64,000 nucleotides of DNA from Parabacteroides bouchesdurhonensis (GTDB lineage: Bacteria; Bacteroidota; Bacteroidia; Bacteroidales; Tannerellaceae), in NCBI RefSeq assembly GCF_900186615.1, contig NZ_LT896588.1:2464729-2528728 (forward strand), in the 5' to 3' direction. The notes beneath the pieces were generated by a model. It had not been told where the DNA came from and searched no databases. It was given only the letters and a program-made list of their open reading frames with translations. Positions 9,259 to 18,012 of this stretch are shown piece by piece. Positions within the stretch are counted from its first letter, which is position 1. Each line of letters starts with the position of its first letter. Both the position numbers and the translations under genes were made by a program.

Positions 9259-9804
9259 ATGAGTAAGAAAGTACTTATACTATCATCCAGTCCGCGACGC
9301 GGAGGAAACTCCGATACCCTTTGCGATGAATTTATGCGCGGAGCAGTAGAAGCCGGGAATGAAGTGGAAAAGGTTTTCCTGGGAGACAAAACAATCAACT
9401 ATTGCACAGGGTGCAGCGTATGTAGCCAATACAGAAAACCATGCCCTCAAAAAGACGATGCTGCCGAGATTATCGGCAAGATGTTGGCTGCCGATGTCAT
9501 TGTACTGGCAACCCCTGTTTATTTCTATGCGATGAGCGCGCAACTGAAAACAATGCTGGACCGTTGCTGTGGTCCTTACACCGAAATGACAAACAAGGAG
9601 TTCTATTTTCTAGCCGCCGCTGCCGAAGGAGACGGGGGGCGCCCCCTTTTGGAGCACGTTTTTGATAATCTGATGGGCTTCATTGATTGCCTGGAAAACC
9701 CGGTAGTAAAAGGAAAGTTACTTGCAACCGGAGTGTGGCACGCAGGAGAGATAAAAGGTAATCCTGCCCTGCAAGAAGCATACGGGATGGGAAAGCAAAT
9801 ATAA
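9259..9804 (+). CDS. Flavodoxin-like NAD(P)H-dependent reductase with Isf-type cysteine motif
   Basis: 181-residue flavodoxin-fold protein. The FMN phosphate-binding segment is SSSPRRGGNSD (residues 9-19). It is followed by a compact cysteine motif C49-x2-C52-x2-C55-x6-C62, which fits the CX2CX2CX4-7C pattern of iron-sulfur flavoproteins (Isf) that bind a 4Fe-4S cluster. The segment TPVYFYAMSAQLKTMLDRC is typical of the NADPH-dependent FMN reductase group. It probably passes electrons in the cytoplasm to an organic or peroxide-type acceptor. First gene of a seven-gene operon divergent from the CMD/cupin gene. An upstream ATG at 9211 is rejected because it overlaps the promoter. Confidence 0.88.
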   Translation: MSKKVLILSSSPRRGGNSDTLCDEFMRGAVEAGNEVEKVFLGDKTINYCTGCSVCSQYRKPCPQKDDAAEIIGKMLAADVIVLATPVYFYAMSAQLKTMLDRCCGPYTEMTNKEFYFLAAAAEGDGGRPLLEHVFDNLMGFIDCLENPVVKGKLLATGVWHAGEIKGNPALQEAYGMGKQI

Positions 9805-9871
9805 TAGTACTGATTTAGCACACTGGTCATTATGAGAAAATATTTATTGAAATGAAATAACTGATAAAAAG

Positions 9872-10855
9872 ATGGATACTTTAGAATTAACAAAAGAGTG
9901 GGATAAAGTCTTCCCGAAAAGTGACAAAGTAAATCACAGTAAAGTGACATTCCGTAACCGTTATGGCATTACGTTAGCGGCAGATATGTACACTCCGAAG
10001 AACGCTGAAGGAAAATTGGCAGCTATTGCCGTATGTGGACCTTTCGGTGCCGTAAAGGAGCAATCATCAGGCCTTTATGCCCAGACGATGGCTGAACGCG
10101 GCTTCCTGAGCATTGCTTTCGATCCGTCATACACCGGTGAGAGCAGCGGCGAACCTCGCTATGTAGCTTCACCGGACATCAATACCGAAGATTTTTGTGC
10201 TGCCGTGGATTTCCTCTCTATATGTGATAATGTAGACTCAGAACGCATCGGGATCATAGGTATTTGCGGCTGGGGCAGTATGGCTATAAATGCAGCGGCA
10301 ATAGACACCCGAATCAAAGCGACAGTAGCTTCTACAATGTACGATATGAGCCGGGTGAACGCTAACGGCTATTTCGATTCAATGGATGCCGGCCAGCGTT
10401 ATGAACTCCGCAAACAACTCAATGCCCAGCGCACGATTGATGCAAAGAATGGATCGTATGAACTTGGAGGCGGAGTGGCTGACCCGTTGCCGGAGGATGC
10501 ACCTTGGTTCGTGAAAGAATATTACGGCTATTACAAGACGGCACGTGGATACCATAAACGCTCCCTCAATTCTAATGGAGGATGGAACAAGACTTCGGCT
10601 CTTTCCTTTATCAATATGCCCTTACTTTCTTATAGCGATGAAATACGCAGTGCAGTACTTTTGATTCATGGAGAGAAAGCACATTCCCGCTATTTCAGTG
10701 AAGATGCATTCAAAAAGTTGAGAGGTGACAATAAGGAGCTTATGATTATTCCCGGTGCAACCCATGTGGATCTCTATGACAATAAGGCTAACATGATTCC
10801 CTATGATAGAATAGAATACTTCTTTCGTGAGAATCTGAAAAAAGACAAAGAATGA
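9872..10855 (+). CDS. Cytoplasmic alpha/beta hydrolase, first of two paralogues
   Basis: 327 residues with an alpha/beta hydrolase fold. The nucleophile elbow reads IIGICGWGS, with cysteine where serine is usual, as in dienelactone hydrolases and YcjY-like proteins. An acidic residue in LIHGEKAHSRY and a histidine in IPGATHVDLYD could complete the triad. No signal peptide is present. It is closely similar along its whole length to the hydrolase at 12334, which does carry one. Substrate unknown; the operon context (flavoprotein, aldo/keto reductase) suggests small reactive carbonyls or esters, which is inference. Confidence 0.85.
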   Translation: MDTLELTKEWDKVFPKSDKVNHSKVTFRNRYGITLAADMYTPKNAEGKLAAIAVCGPFGAVKEQSSGLYAQTMAERGFLSIAFDPSYTGESSGEPRYVASPDINTEDFCAAVDFLSICDNVDSERIGIIGICGWGSMAINAAAIDTRIKATVASTMYDMSRVNANGYFDSMDAGQRYELRKQLNAQRTIDAKNGSYELGGGVADPLPEDAPWFVKEYYGYYKTARGYHKRSLNSNGGWNKTSALSFINMPLLSYSDEIRSAVLLIHGEKAHSRYFSEDAFKKLRGDNKELMIIPGATHVDLYDNKANMIPYDRIEYFFRENLKKDKE

Positions 10856-10890
10856 ATCTATGTAGTGGATAACAATAACGATAATTAAAA

Positions 10891-11730
10891 ATGGAAATAG
10901 TAAAATTAAACAATGGCGTCGAAATGCCGATATTGGGCTACGGCGTTTATCAAGTGACACCTGAAGAATGTGAACGTTGCGTAGCAGATGCCTTAAGCGT
11001 AGGTTACCGTTCCATTGATACCGCGCAAGCTTATTACAACGAAGAAAGCGTGGGACGTGCCGTGAAGAAAAGCGGTATTGCCCGTGATGAGATTTTCATC
11101 ACCACCAAAGTATGGATTTCCAATGCGGGTTATGAACAAGCGAAGGCATCCATTGACGAATCTTTGCGCAAATTACAAAGCGACTATGTGGATTTGTTAT
11201 TAATTCATCAGCCCTTCAACGACTATTACGGCACTTATCGTGCTATGGAAGAAGCCTACAAGACCGGCAAGGCGCGTGCCATCGGCGTAAGTAATTTCTA
11301 TCCCGACCGTTTCGTGGACTTGGCGGAGTTCTGTGAAATAAAGCCAATGGTCAACCAAGTGGAAACACACGTATTCAACCAACAGGTGGAACCGCAGAAA
11401 ATCATGGAACGTTACGGTACGCACGTCATGTCATGGGGGCCGTTTGCCGAGGGACGGAATGAGTTCTTTACGAACACTATTCTGAAAACTATCGGTGAAA
11501 AATACGGCAAGTCGGTAGCGCAGACAGCGTTGCGTTTCCTTATCCAACGAGGTGTAATTGTTATTCCAAAGTCCGCTCGTAAAGAGCGAATGATTGAAAA
11601 CTTCAATGTATTCGACTTTGCATTGACGAATGAAGATATGCAGGAAATAGGCGGGCTTGACCAGAAAAAAAGTTTGTTCTTCTCGCACTATGACCTGGAA
11701 ATGGTGCAATGGTTAGTTGGCTATAAATAG
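10891..11730 (+). CDS. Aldo/keto reductase (DkgA/YvgN-like)
   Basis: NADPH-dependent cytosolic reductase of aldehydes and ketones, 279 residues. The full catalytic tetrad is visible: D43 and Y48 in SIDTAQAYYNEE, K73 in TTKVW and H106 in LLLIHQPF. The cofactor-phosphate-binding segment VIPKSARKERMIENFNVFDF lies near the C-terminus. Its length and motifs fit the short prokaryotic group that includes 2,5-diketogluconate and methylglyoxal reductases. It sits 35 bases after the first hydrolase and 22 bases before the cyclophilin-like lipoprotein in the same operon. Confidence 0.92.
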   Translation: MEIVKLNNGVEMPILGYGVYQVTPEECERCVADALSVGYRSIDTAQAYYNEESVGRAVKKSGIARDEIFITTKVWISNAGYEQAKASIDESLRKLQSDYVDLLLIHQPFNDYYGTYRAMEEAYKTGKARAIGVSNFYPDRFVDLAEFCEIKPMVNQVETHVFNQQVEPQKIMERYGTHVMSWGPFAEGRNEFFTNTILKTIGEKYGKSVAQTALRFLIQRGVIVIPKSARKERMIENFNVFDFALTNEDMQEIGGLDQKKSLFFSHYDLEMVQWLVGYK

Positions 11731-11752
11731 GTTAAATAAAATATAGGGTAAT

Positions 11753-12262
11753 ATGAAATACTATTTAATGATTGCTTTCATGGCATTATCCTTATCAGTA
11801 AACCTGACAGCATGCAACCCGGATGAGCACATCGAGGAAATAGAGCAACCGATAGCTCCTGATGAACCGGATGATAATAATGGCAATATAAACAATCCTA
11901 TGAGTAATAATCTTAAAATATCTATCGGTTCAGCCTCTTTCACGGTTACGCTTGTCGATAACGAAACATCACAGGCATTTAAGGCATCACTGCCAATGAC
12001 TGTGACGATGAATGAGATGAACGGCAACGAGAAATTCTACTATCTTTCAAATAACCTGCCGACAAATCCTTACCAACCGGGTACGATACAGGAAGGCGAT
12101 CTGTTGCTTTACGGTTCTAACTGCTTGGTGCTGTTCTATGAAACCTTTTCAAGCGCATACAGCTATACACGAATAGGTAGAATCGACAATCCGTCAGGTT
12201 TGTCAGCAGTACTCGGAGCAGGTAATGTAAGTATAACTTTTGAGATACGGGATAAAGACTAA
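11753..12262 (+). CDS. Lipoprotein with a cyclophilin-like domain
   Basis: 169 residues. The signal peptide ends in a lipobox (NLTAC, lipidated C21) and is followed by an Asp/Glu/Asn-rich linker to about residue 52; an acidic stretch so close to the cysteine may favour surface exposure in Bacteroidetes. The remaining ~115 residues match the cyclophilin-like fold family found alone in many redox operons (VTLVDNETSQAFKASLPMTV, NGNEKFYYL, GDLLLYGSNCLVLFYE, YTRIGRID). These proteins lack the prolyl isomerase active site and have no proven activity. It lies between the aldo/keto reductase and the second hydrolase. Confidence 0.82.
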   Translation: MKYYLMIAFMALSLSVNLTACNPDEHIEEIEQPIAPDEPDDNNGNINNPMSNNLKISIGSASFTVTLVDNETSQAFKASLPMTVTMNEMNGNEKFYYLSNNLPTNPYQPGTIQEGDLLLYGSNCLVLFYETFSSAYSYTRIGRIDNPSGLSAVLGAGNVSITFEIRDKD

Positions 12263-12333
12263 ATTAAGAATGACAAGATGAAAACAATATGCTCAAAACG
12301 ATTATTGTGAAACATCTGAAAATAGAGTACATT

Positions 12334-13386
12334 ATGAATATAAAGACAATTATTGCAGCCGGACTGTCAGTTATAGGTACAACAGCCGTTGCACAAACAA
12401 TTAAAACAACAGATGTGAATATGGAAAAATTGGAATTGACACAGGAATGGGACAAGACATTCCCGCAAAGCGACAAAGTGTCGCATAGTAAGGTAACCTT
12501 CCGTAACCGTTATGGCATCACGCTTGCCGCAGATATGTATGTCCCCAAGAATGCAGAGGGCGAACTTGCAGCCATTGCCGTGAGTGGTCCGTTCGGTGCT
12601 GTGAAAGAGCAGTCGTCAGGGCTTTATGCACAAGCACTTGCCGAACGCGGCTTCCTGACTATTGCTTTCGACCCCTCGTTTACCGGCGAGAGCGGAGGGC
12701 AGCCTCGCAACATTGCCTCACCCGACCTCAACACGGAAGATTTCAGTGCTGCTGTGGACTATCTTGCGGCACGCAATGATGTGGATGCAGAACGTATCGG
12801 CATACTTGGCATTTGCGGTTGGGGCGGCTTTGCTATCAATGCTGCTGCCAATGACACACGCATAAAGGCCACCATAGCATCTACAATGTACGACATCAGC
12901 CGATGCACCGCCAACGGTTATTATGATAAGATGACAGCCGATGAACGATACAGGGTGCGGCAGCAACTGAATGCCCAGCGCACCATTGACGCCAAAAACG
13001 GCACTTATCAACGCAATGTCATGAACCCCGAACCCGCCGATGATGCGCCGCAGTTTATGAAAGACTATTATGATTATTACAAGACAAAGCGTGGCTATCA
13101 TCCTCGCTCTATCAACTCGGGGCTTGGCTGGAATATGACATCAACTTTGGCATTCCTCAACGCTCCCATTCTTGCTTACAGTGATGAGATACGTAGCGCC
13201 ATAATGGTCATTCACGGTGAGAAAGCACATTCGCGTTATATGGGTGAAGATGCTTTCAAAAAGCTGAAAGGTGATAACAAGCATTTGCTTATCATCCCCG
13301 GTGCAGTCCATACCGACCTTTATGACAAGACAGACATCATTCCTTTTGACAAGATTGAACTTTTTTATAAGGAATATTTAAAGTAG
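12334..13386 (+). CDS. Exported alpha/beta hydrolase, second of two paralogues
   Basis: 350 residues from the ATG at 12334. The first ~21 residues form a signal peptide (hydrophobic core, then AVAQT), so the enzyme is likely periplasmic, unlike its near-identical partner at 9872. The hydrolase core keeps the cysteine elbow GILGICGWGG, the acidic HGEKAHSRY segment and the histidine in IPGAVHTDLYD. Third codon positions look richer in G and C than in the first copy, so the pair has diverged or one copy was acquired separately. A start at 12289 would add 15 residues ahead of the signal peptide and is less likely. Confidence 0.85.
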   Translation: MNIKTIIAAGLSVIGTTAVAQTIKTTDVNMEKLELTQEWDKTFPQSDKVSHSKVTFRNRYGITLAADMYVPKNAEGELAAIAVSGPFGAVKEQSSGLYAQALAERGFLTIAFDPSFTGESGGQPRNIASPDLNTEDFSAAVDYLAARNDVDAERIGILGICGWGGFAINAAANDTRIKATIASTMYDISRCTANGYYDKMTADERYRVRQQLNAQRTIDAKNGTYQRNVMNPEPADDAPQFMKDYYDYYKTKRGYHPRSINSGLGWNMTSTLAFLNAPILAYSDEIRSAIMVIHGEKAHSRYMGEDAFKKLKGDNKHLLIIPGAVHTDLYDKTDIIPFDKIELFYKEYLK

Positions 13387-13445
13387 GATTACCGATTTAT
13401 CTATAAATGAGTTTGGTATTATAATTGAAGCAACTAATTAAATCA

Positions 13446-14312
13446 ATGGAAATAATAAAGAACAAAGAATACGAAGGTGAACGCCCTTTGTTTGCGACAC
13501 ACGACTTGCAGCTGGAAAATGTAACCATTCACACCGGTGAATCTGCCCTGAAAGAATGTAGTAATATTATTGCAGTAAATTGCCGTTTCGAAGGCAAATA
13601 CCCTTTCTGGCATAATAACGGCTTTATCGTAAAGGACTGCTTCTTTACAGAAGGAGCACGCGCTGCCCTGTGGTACTCACAAAATCTGCAAATGACGGAC
13701 ACGGTAGTAGAAGCCCCGAAGATGTTCCGCGAAATGGACGGAATTAAGCTGGAGAACGTACAACTCCCCAATGCATTGGAAACCCTATGGCATTGCCGCA
13801 ACGTGGAATTGAAAAATGTACAGATAGACAAAGCCGATTACCTGTTTATGCACGGTGAGAATATCCGTATTGATAATTACAGCCAAAATGGTAACTACTC
13901 CTTTCAATACTGCAAGAATGTAGAAATACGCAACGCCATCATCAACTCAAAGGATGCCTTTTGGAACACCGAAAATGTAACGGTATATGATTCAGAACTG
14001 AATGGCGAATACCTGGGTTGGCATTCCCATAACCTGCGTCTGGTGAACTGCAAGATTTCAGGCACTCAGCCCCTTTGCTATACCCACGATCTGGTAATGG
14101 AGAATTGCACGATGGCCGACGACTGCGACCTTGCTTTTGAATACGCCAGCGTGCAGGCAACCATCAACAGCCCTATACATAGTGTAAAGAATCCGCGTAC
14201 CGGAAGCATCATTGCCGAAAGTTACGGTGCTATTATCATTGACAAAAACATCAAAGCTCCGGCAGACTGCGAACTGAATTTGTGGGATAACCTAACTTGC
14301 TTTAACCAATGA
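13446..14312 (+). CDS. DUF3737 right-handed beta-helix protein
   Basis: 288 residues of short repeated strands about 20 residues apart (for example [50 protein letters not shown]), a parallel beta-helix pattern rich in Asn, Trp and His. No signal peptide is visible, so it is probably cytoplasmic. The sequence fits family DUF3737, which has no known function and often neighbours MalY/PatB aminotransferases. That is the case here, where its TGA overlaps the next ATG by four bases (14309-14312). I start at the ATG at 13446; an in-frame TTG at 13425 is possible but weaker. Confidence 0.8.
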   Translation: MEIIKNKEYEGERPLFATHDLQLENVTIHTGESALKECSNIIAVNCRFEGKYPFWHNNGFIVKDCFFTEGARAALWYSQNLQMTDTVVEAPKMFREMDGIKLENVQLPNALETLWHCRNVELKNVQIDKADYLFMHGENIRIDNYSQNGNYSFQYCKNVEIRNAIINSKDAFWNTENVTVYDSELNGEYLGWHSHNLRLVNCKISGTQPLCYTHDLVMENCTMADDCDLAFEYASVQATINSPIHSVKNPRTGSIIAESYGAIIIDKNIKAPADCELNLWDNLTCFNQ

Positions 14313-15469
14313 AATATAATTTTGATGAGATAGTTCCCCGACGTGGAACCAATTCCTATAAATGGGATTCCGCGCAGGCGGAAGATGTTCTGCCCATGTG
14401 GGTAGCCGATATGGATTTCCGTACGGCTCCCCCTGTGGTGGAGGCATTGCGCAAACGGGTGGAACATGGAATCTTCGGTTACACCAAAGTTCCTTCCGCT
14501 TACTACGAAGCAGTAATAAACTGGTTTGCCCGGCGACACGGATGGAAGATAGAAAAGGACTGGATGATCTACACATCGGGCGTAGTTCCGGCTCTGTCTG
14601 CCGTTATCAAGGCTCTGACCGTTCCGGGAGACAGGGTACTGGTGCAGACACCGGTCTATAATTGTTTCTTTTCTTCCATCCGTAATAATGGATGCGAATT
14701 TGTTTCCAGTCCGCTTATTCGTGTGGGCAATACTTACTACATGGATTTCGATGATTTGGAACAAAAGGTTGCTGACCCGAAGGTGCAACTTTTACTTCTA
14801 TGTAATCCGCATAATCCGGTAGGACGCGTATGGACTCGGGAAGAACTGATACGTATAGGTGAAATTTGCATCCGTCATAATGTGTTAGTGATATCGGATG
14901 AAATACATTGTGAATTGACGTTTCCCGGACATGTTTACATACCTTTTGCTTCTATTTCCGATAAATTTCAGCACCATTCTGTTACTTGCGTATCGCCCAG
15001 CAAAGCCTTCAATCTGGCAGGGCTTCAAATAGCTAATATCATTGTTTCGGATAAGGAAAGACGGAAAAAGATTGATAAAGCAATTAATGTCAATGAAGTA
15101 TGCGATGTAAATCCTTTTGGTGTGGAAGCATTGATGGCTGCTTATAACGAGGGAGAGAAATGGCTTGATGATTTGAAAGCTTATCTTTTTGAGAATTATT
15201 GTTGCATGAAGGATTTTTGCAAAGCATATCTTCCACAATTCCCAATAATGAAACCGGAAGGAACTTATCTGGTATGGATGGATTGCTCGGCATTGGGTAA
15301 GACTTCATCAGAATTAGAACATTTGCTGAAAGAAAAAGCCCAATTGTGGTTAAATGCTGGAACTATTTACGGAGAAGAAGGAGAGGGTTTTATGCGATGG
15401 AATATCGCCTGCCCCCGCTCTGTCTTGATTATGGGGCTGAAACGTTTCCTGGATTTTGTAGAATTGTAA
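14309..15469 (+). CDS. MalY/PatB-type PLP-dependent C-S lyase / aminotransferase
   Basis: 386-residue fold-type I PLP enzyme. The N-terminal WVADMDF and [13 protein letters not shown], the [11 protein letters not shown] and SDEIHCEL motifs, and the PLP lysine K232 in [11 protein letters not shown] place it in the PatB/MalY group, whose members split cystathionine or cysteine conjugates and may act as aminotransferases. Reaction in this host is not proven; release of thiol and pyruvate from cysteine S-conjugates would fit a detoxification operon. It is translationally coupled to the DUF3737 gene by a four-base overlap and is the last gene of the operon. No clear terminator follows. Confidence 0.9.
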   Translation: MKYNFDEIVPRRGTNSYKWDSAQAEDVLPMWVADMDFRTAPPVVEALRKRVEHGIFGYTKVPSAYYEAVINWFARRHGWKIEKDWMIYTSGVVPALSAVIKALTVPGDRVLVQTPVYNCFFSSIRNNGCEFVSSPLIRVGNTYYMDFDDLEQKVADPKVQLLLLCNPHNPVGRVWTREELIRIGEICIRHNVLVISDEIHCELTFPGHVYIPFASISDKFQHHSVTCVSPSKAFNLAGLQIANIIVSDKERRKKIDKAINVNEVCDVNPFGVEALMAAYNEGEKWLDDLKAYLFENYCCMKDFCKAYLPQFPIMKPEGTYLVWMDCSALGKTSSELEHLLKEKAQLWLNAGTIYGEEGEGFMRWNIACPRSVLIMGLKRFLDFVEL

Positions 15470-15607
15470 AAAGAAAGAATAGTATAATAAAGGAACTGCT
15501 GATAATCATACTAGCGGTAATAGATACAAGGGATAATGCCAAAAAGTCAGGCTACTAAGTACAGTCCATATTCATCCGAATATTGCTGACAATCGAAAAT
15601 CTTTTCT

Positions 15608-15615
15608 TATCTTTG
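15608..15615 (+). promoter_or_regulatory. -7 promoter element for the GH92 gene
   Basis: TATCTTTG matches TAnnTTTG, 28 bases upstream of the GH92 ATG. It starts a unit separate from the redox operon. Confidence 0.55.
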
Positions 15616-15643
15616 TCAATGCTCAAAACAAAAAGAATATAGC

Positions 15644-17854
15644 ATGAAGCACAAATCCATATTGGCGCTCTCCTTACTGGCTATTATAGCTTGTACGCCT
15701 GAGAAGAAACAGGAGACAGATTATGCTCAGTATGTAAATCCTTTTATCGGTACGGATTTTACCGGTAATACATATCCGGGAGCACAGGTTCCTTTCGGAA
15801 TGGTACAGTTAAGCCCGGATAACGGTCTGCCGGGGTGGGATCGTATTTCAGGCTATTTCTATCCCGATTCAACCATAGCAGGCTTTAGCCATACGCATCT
15901 TTCCGGTACAGGAGCGGGCGATTTATATGATATATCATTTATGCCGGTAACACGTCCGTATAAAGAAGCTCCTGCTCCACTAGGCATATATTCCACTTTT
16001 TCTCATAACGATGAAGCCGCTTCTGCCGGTTATTATCGCGTATTACTACAGGATTATAATATTAATGTAGAACTTACGGCTACGGACCGTTGTGGTATTC
16101 AACGCTACACATTCCCTAAAGCAGATGCTTCTGTCTTTCTTAATCTGAAAAAGGCAATGAATTGGGATTTTACGTTGGATTCGTATATAGAAGTGCTCGA
16201 TTCGGTTACTATCCGTGGATATCGTTTCTCTCAAGGTTGGTCTCCTAATCAGCATATTTATTTTCAGACACGTTTCTCTAAGCCATTTGTGGCATATCAG
16301 ATGGACACTACATCTGTTGTGACGAAAGAGAAAGGATGGATTGGTACTGCTTATGTAGCACGTTTTGATTTTAATACGGAGAAAGACGAACAGATACTTG
16401 TCAATACAGGTATTTCAGGTGTTAGTATGGAAGGAGCTGCAAAGAATCTGCAAGCAGAAGTTACGGAAAATGATTTTGATCGTTATCATGCTCAAGCTGT
16501 ACAAAAATGGAATAAAGAACTTTCCAAGATAGAGGTGAAAGGCAATAACACGGATGATAAAGTGAAATTCTATACTGCGTTATATCATGCAATGATTGCT
16601 CCTACGTTATATAGCGATGTAGACGGATCTTATTATGGTCCCGACAATCAGATACATAAAACGAATGGATGGGATAATTATTCTACTTTTTCTTTATGGG
16701 ATACATATCGTGCAACTCATCCGCTGTACACTTATCTTCAGCCGGAGCGAACAGGTGATATGGTTCAATCTTTCCTGAATTTCTATGAACAGAGTGGAGC
16801 ATTGCCGTTATGGAATTTATACGGACATGAAACAAATATGATGATAGGTTATCATGCTGTTCCTGTAATTGTAGATGCTTATTTGAAAGGAATTGGCAAT
16901 TTTGATCCTGAAAAAGCTTTGCAAGCCTGTATCGAAACGGCCAACAGAGATGATTATAGAGGAATTGGGCTATATAAGAAGAAGGGATATGTTCCTGCGT
17001 TTAGTGATCCTAAGAAATGGGAAAACTGGTCGCTCTCCAAGACTATGGAATATGCTTTTGATGATTATTGTATTGCATTAATGGCTGAAAAGATGGGTAA
17101 AAAAGAGATTGCGGATGAATTTTTCAAACGTTCTCTTAATTACAAGAATCTTTATAATCCTGTAACCTCTTTCATGCAGCCGCGTGATGAGAACGGACAT
17201 TTTAATCCATCTTTTAGCCCAGACGACTATACGGAAGATATTTGTGAAAGCAATGGTTGGCAATATTTTTGGTATGTACCGCAGGATTTAGATGGTTTGA
17301 TAGGTTTAGTTGGAGGGAAAGAACGCTTTACCCAGAAGTTGGACAGTATGTTTACATATGCTCCTACTAGTGAAGAACTTCCCATTTTCAGTACAGGTAT
17401 GATCGGACAGTATGCGCATGGAAATGAACCTAGCCACCATGTTATTTATTTATATAATAAAGTGGATCAACCGTGGAAGACACAAAAGTATGTGGCGCAG
17501 GTATTGCATGATCTGTATTTGAATGCTCCTGATGGTATTTGCGGTAATGAAGATTGCGGGCAGATGTCTGCTTGGTTTGTATTTAGTGCAATGGGATTTT
17601 ATCCTGTAAATCCGGCTAATCAACAGTATGAAATAGGGACGCCTTTATTCCCGGAAGTGAAGATGAATTTAGCAAATGGTAAAACATTTACAATATCAGC
17701 TCCTGCTGTAAGTTCAGAGAATATATATATTCAATCTGTCAAAGTAAATGGCAAGTTGTATGATAAAAGCTATATCACGCATGATCTTATTATGAGTGGC
17801 GCTACATTGGAGTTTGAAATGGGAAATAAACCAGGTCCTGTTTGGTATAAATAA
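15644..17854 (+). CDS. GH92 alpha-mannosidase lipoprotein
   Basis: 736 residues. A lipoprotein signal (LAIIAC, lipidated C17) directs it to the periplasm or outer membrane. GH92 features begin at once: YVNPFIGT, PGAQVPFGMVQLSPD, GFSHTHLSGTG, then in the catalytic half NGWDNYSTFSLWDTYR, GHETNMMIGYH and GNEDCGQMSAWFVFSAMGFYP. GH92 enzymes are calcium-dependent inverting alpha-mannosidases, most often alpha-1,2. The length is normal. It is followed by GH172 and GH43 genes but not by SusC/SusD. Linkage specificity is an inference from the family. Confidence 0.92.
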   Translation: MKHKSILALSLLAIIACTPEKKQETDYAQYVNPFIGTDFTGNTYPGAQVPFGMVQLSPDNGLPGWDRISGYFYPDSTIAGFSHTHLSGTGAGDLYDISFMPVTRPYKEAPAPLGIYSTFSHNDEAASAGYYRVLLQDYNINVELTATDRCGIQRYTFPKADASVFLNLKKAMNWDFTLDSYIEVLDSVTIRGYRFSQGWSPNQHIYFQTRFSKPFVAYQMDTTSVVTKEKGWIGTAYVARFDFNTEKDEQILVNTGISGVSMEGAAKNLQAEVTENDFDRYHAQAVQKWNKELSKIEVKGNNTDDKVKFYTALYHAMIAPTLYSDVDGSYYGPDNQIHKTNGWDNYSTFSLWDTYRATHPLYTYLQPERTGDMVQSFLNFYEQSGALPLWNLYGHETNMMIGYHAVPVIVDAYLKGIGNFDPEKALQACIETANRDDYRGIGLYKKKGYVPAFSDPKKWENWSLSKTMEYAFDDYCIALMAEKMGKKEIADEFFKRSLNYKNLYNPVTSFMQPRDENGHFNPSFSPDDYTEDICESNGWQYFWYVPQDLDGLIGLVGGKERFTQKLDSMFTYAPTSEELPIFSTGMIGQYAHGNEPSHHVIYLYNKVDQPWKTQKYVAQVLHDLYLNAPDGICGNEDCGQMSAWFVFSAMGFYPVNPANQQYEIGTPLFPEVKMNLANGKTFTISAPAVSSENIYIQSVKVNGKLYDKSYITHDLIMSGATLEFEMGNKPGPVWYK

Positions 17855-17884
17855 AGAATAAAATAATAGTATCTGTGAATTTTC

Positions 17885-17927
17885 TTCCCTCCGATTATAA
17901 CATAATATAACCGGAGGGAAATTTTAT
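17885..17927 (+). terminator. Terminator after the GH92 gene
   Basis: Stem TTCCCTCCG / CGGAGGGAA (17885-17893 and 17912-17920), followed by ATTTTA. It separates the GH92 transcript from the GH172-GH43 unit, which has its own promoter. Confidence 0.6.
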
Positions 17928-17966
17928 GTAGAGACAGATGGAAATACGTTTTTCAGGAAGATATAT

Positions 17967-17974
17967 TATCTTTG
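17967..17974 (+). promoter_or_regulatory. -7 promoter element for the GH172-GH43 unit
   Basis: TATCTTTG matches TAnnTTTG and lies 38 bases before the GH172 ATG. Confidence 0.55.
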
Positions 17975-18012
17975 AAGCATAATAACAAATATAATCTAAT
18001 ACTGTATATTCA

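Noticed and set aside
9872-13386. The two hydrolase genes as an assembly duplication
   Set aside because: They differ throughout in sequence and codon use, and one has a signal peptide.
14222-14788. 188-codon reverse-strand open frame across the DUF3737/PatB junction
   Set aside because: Antisense to two well-supported genes and without recognisable features.
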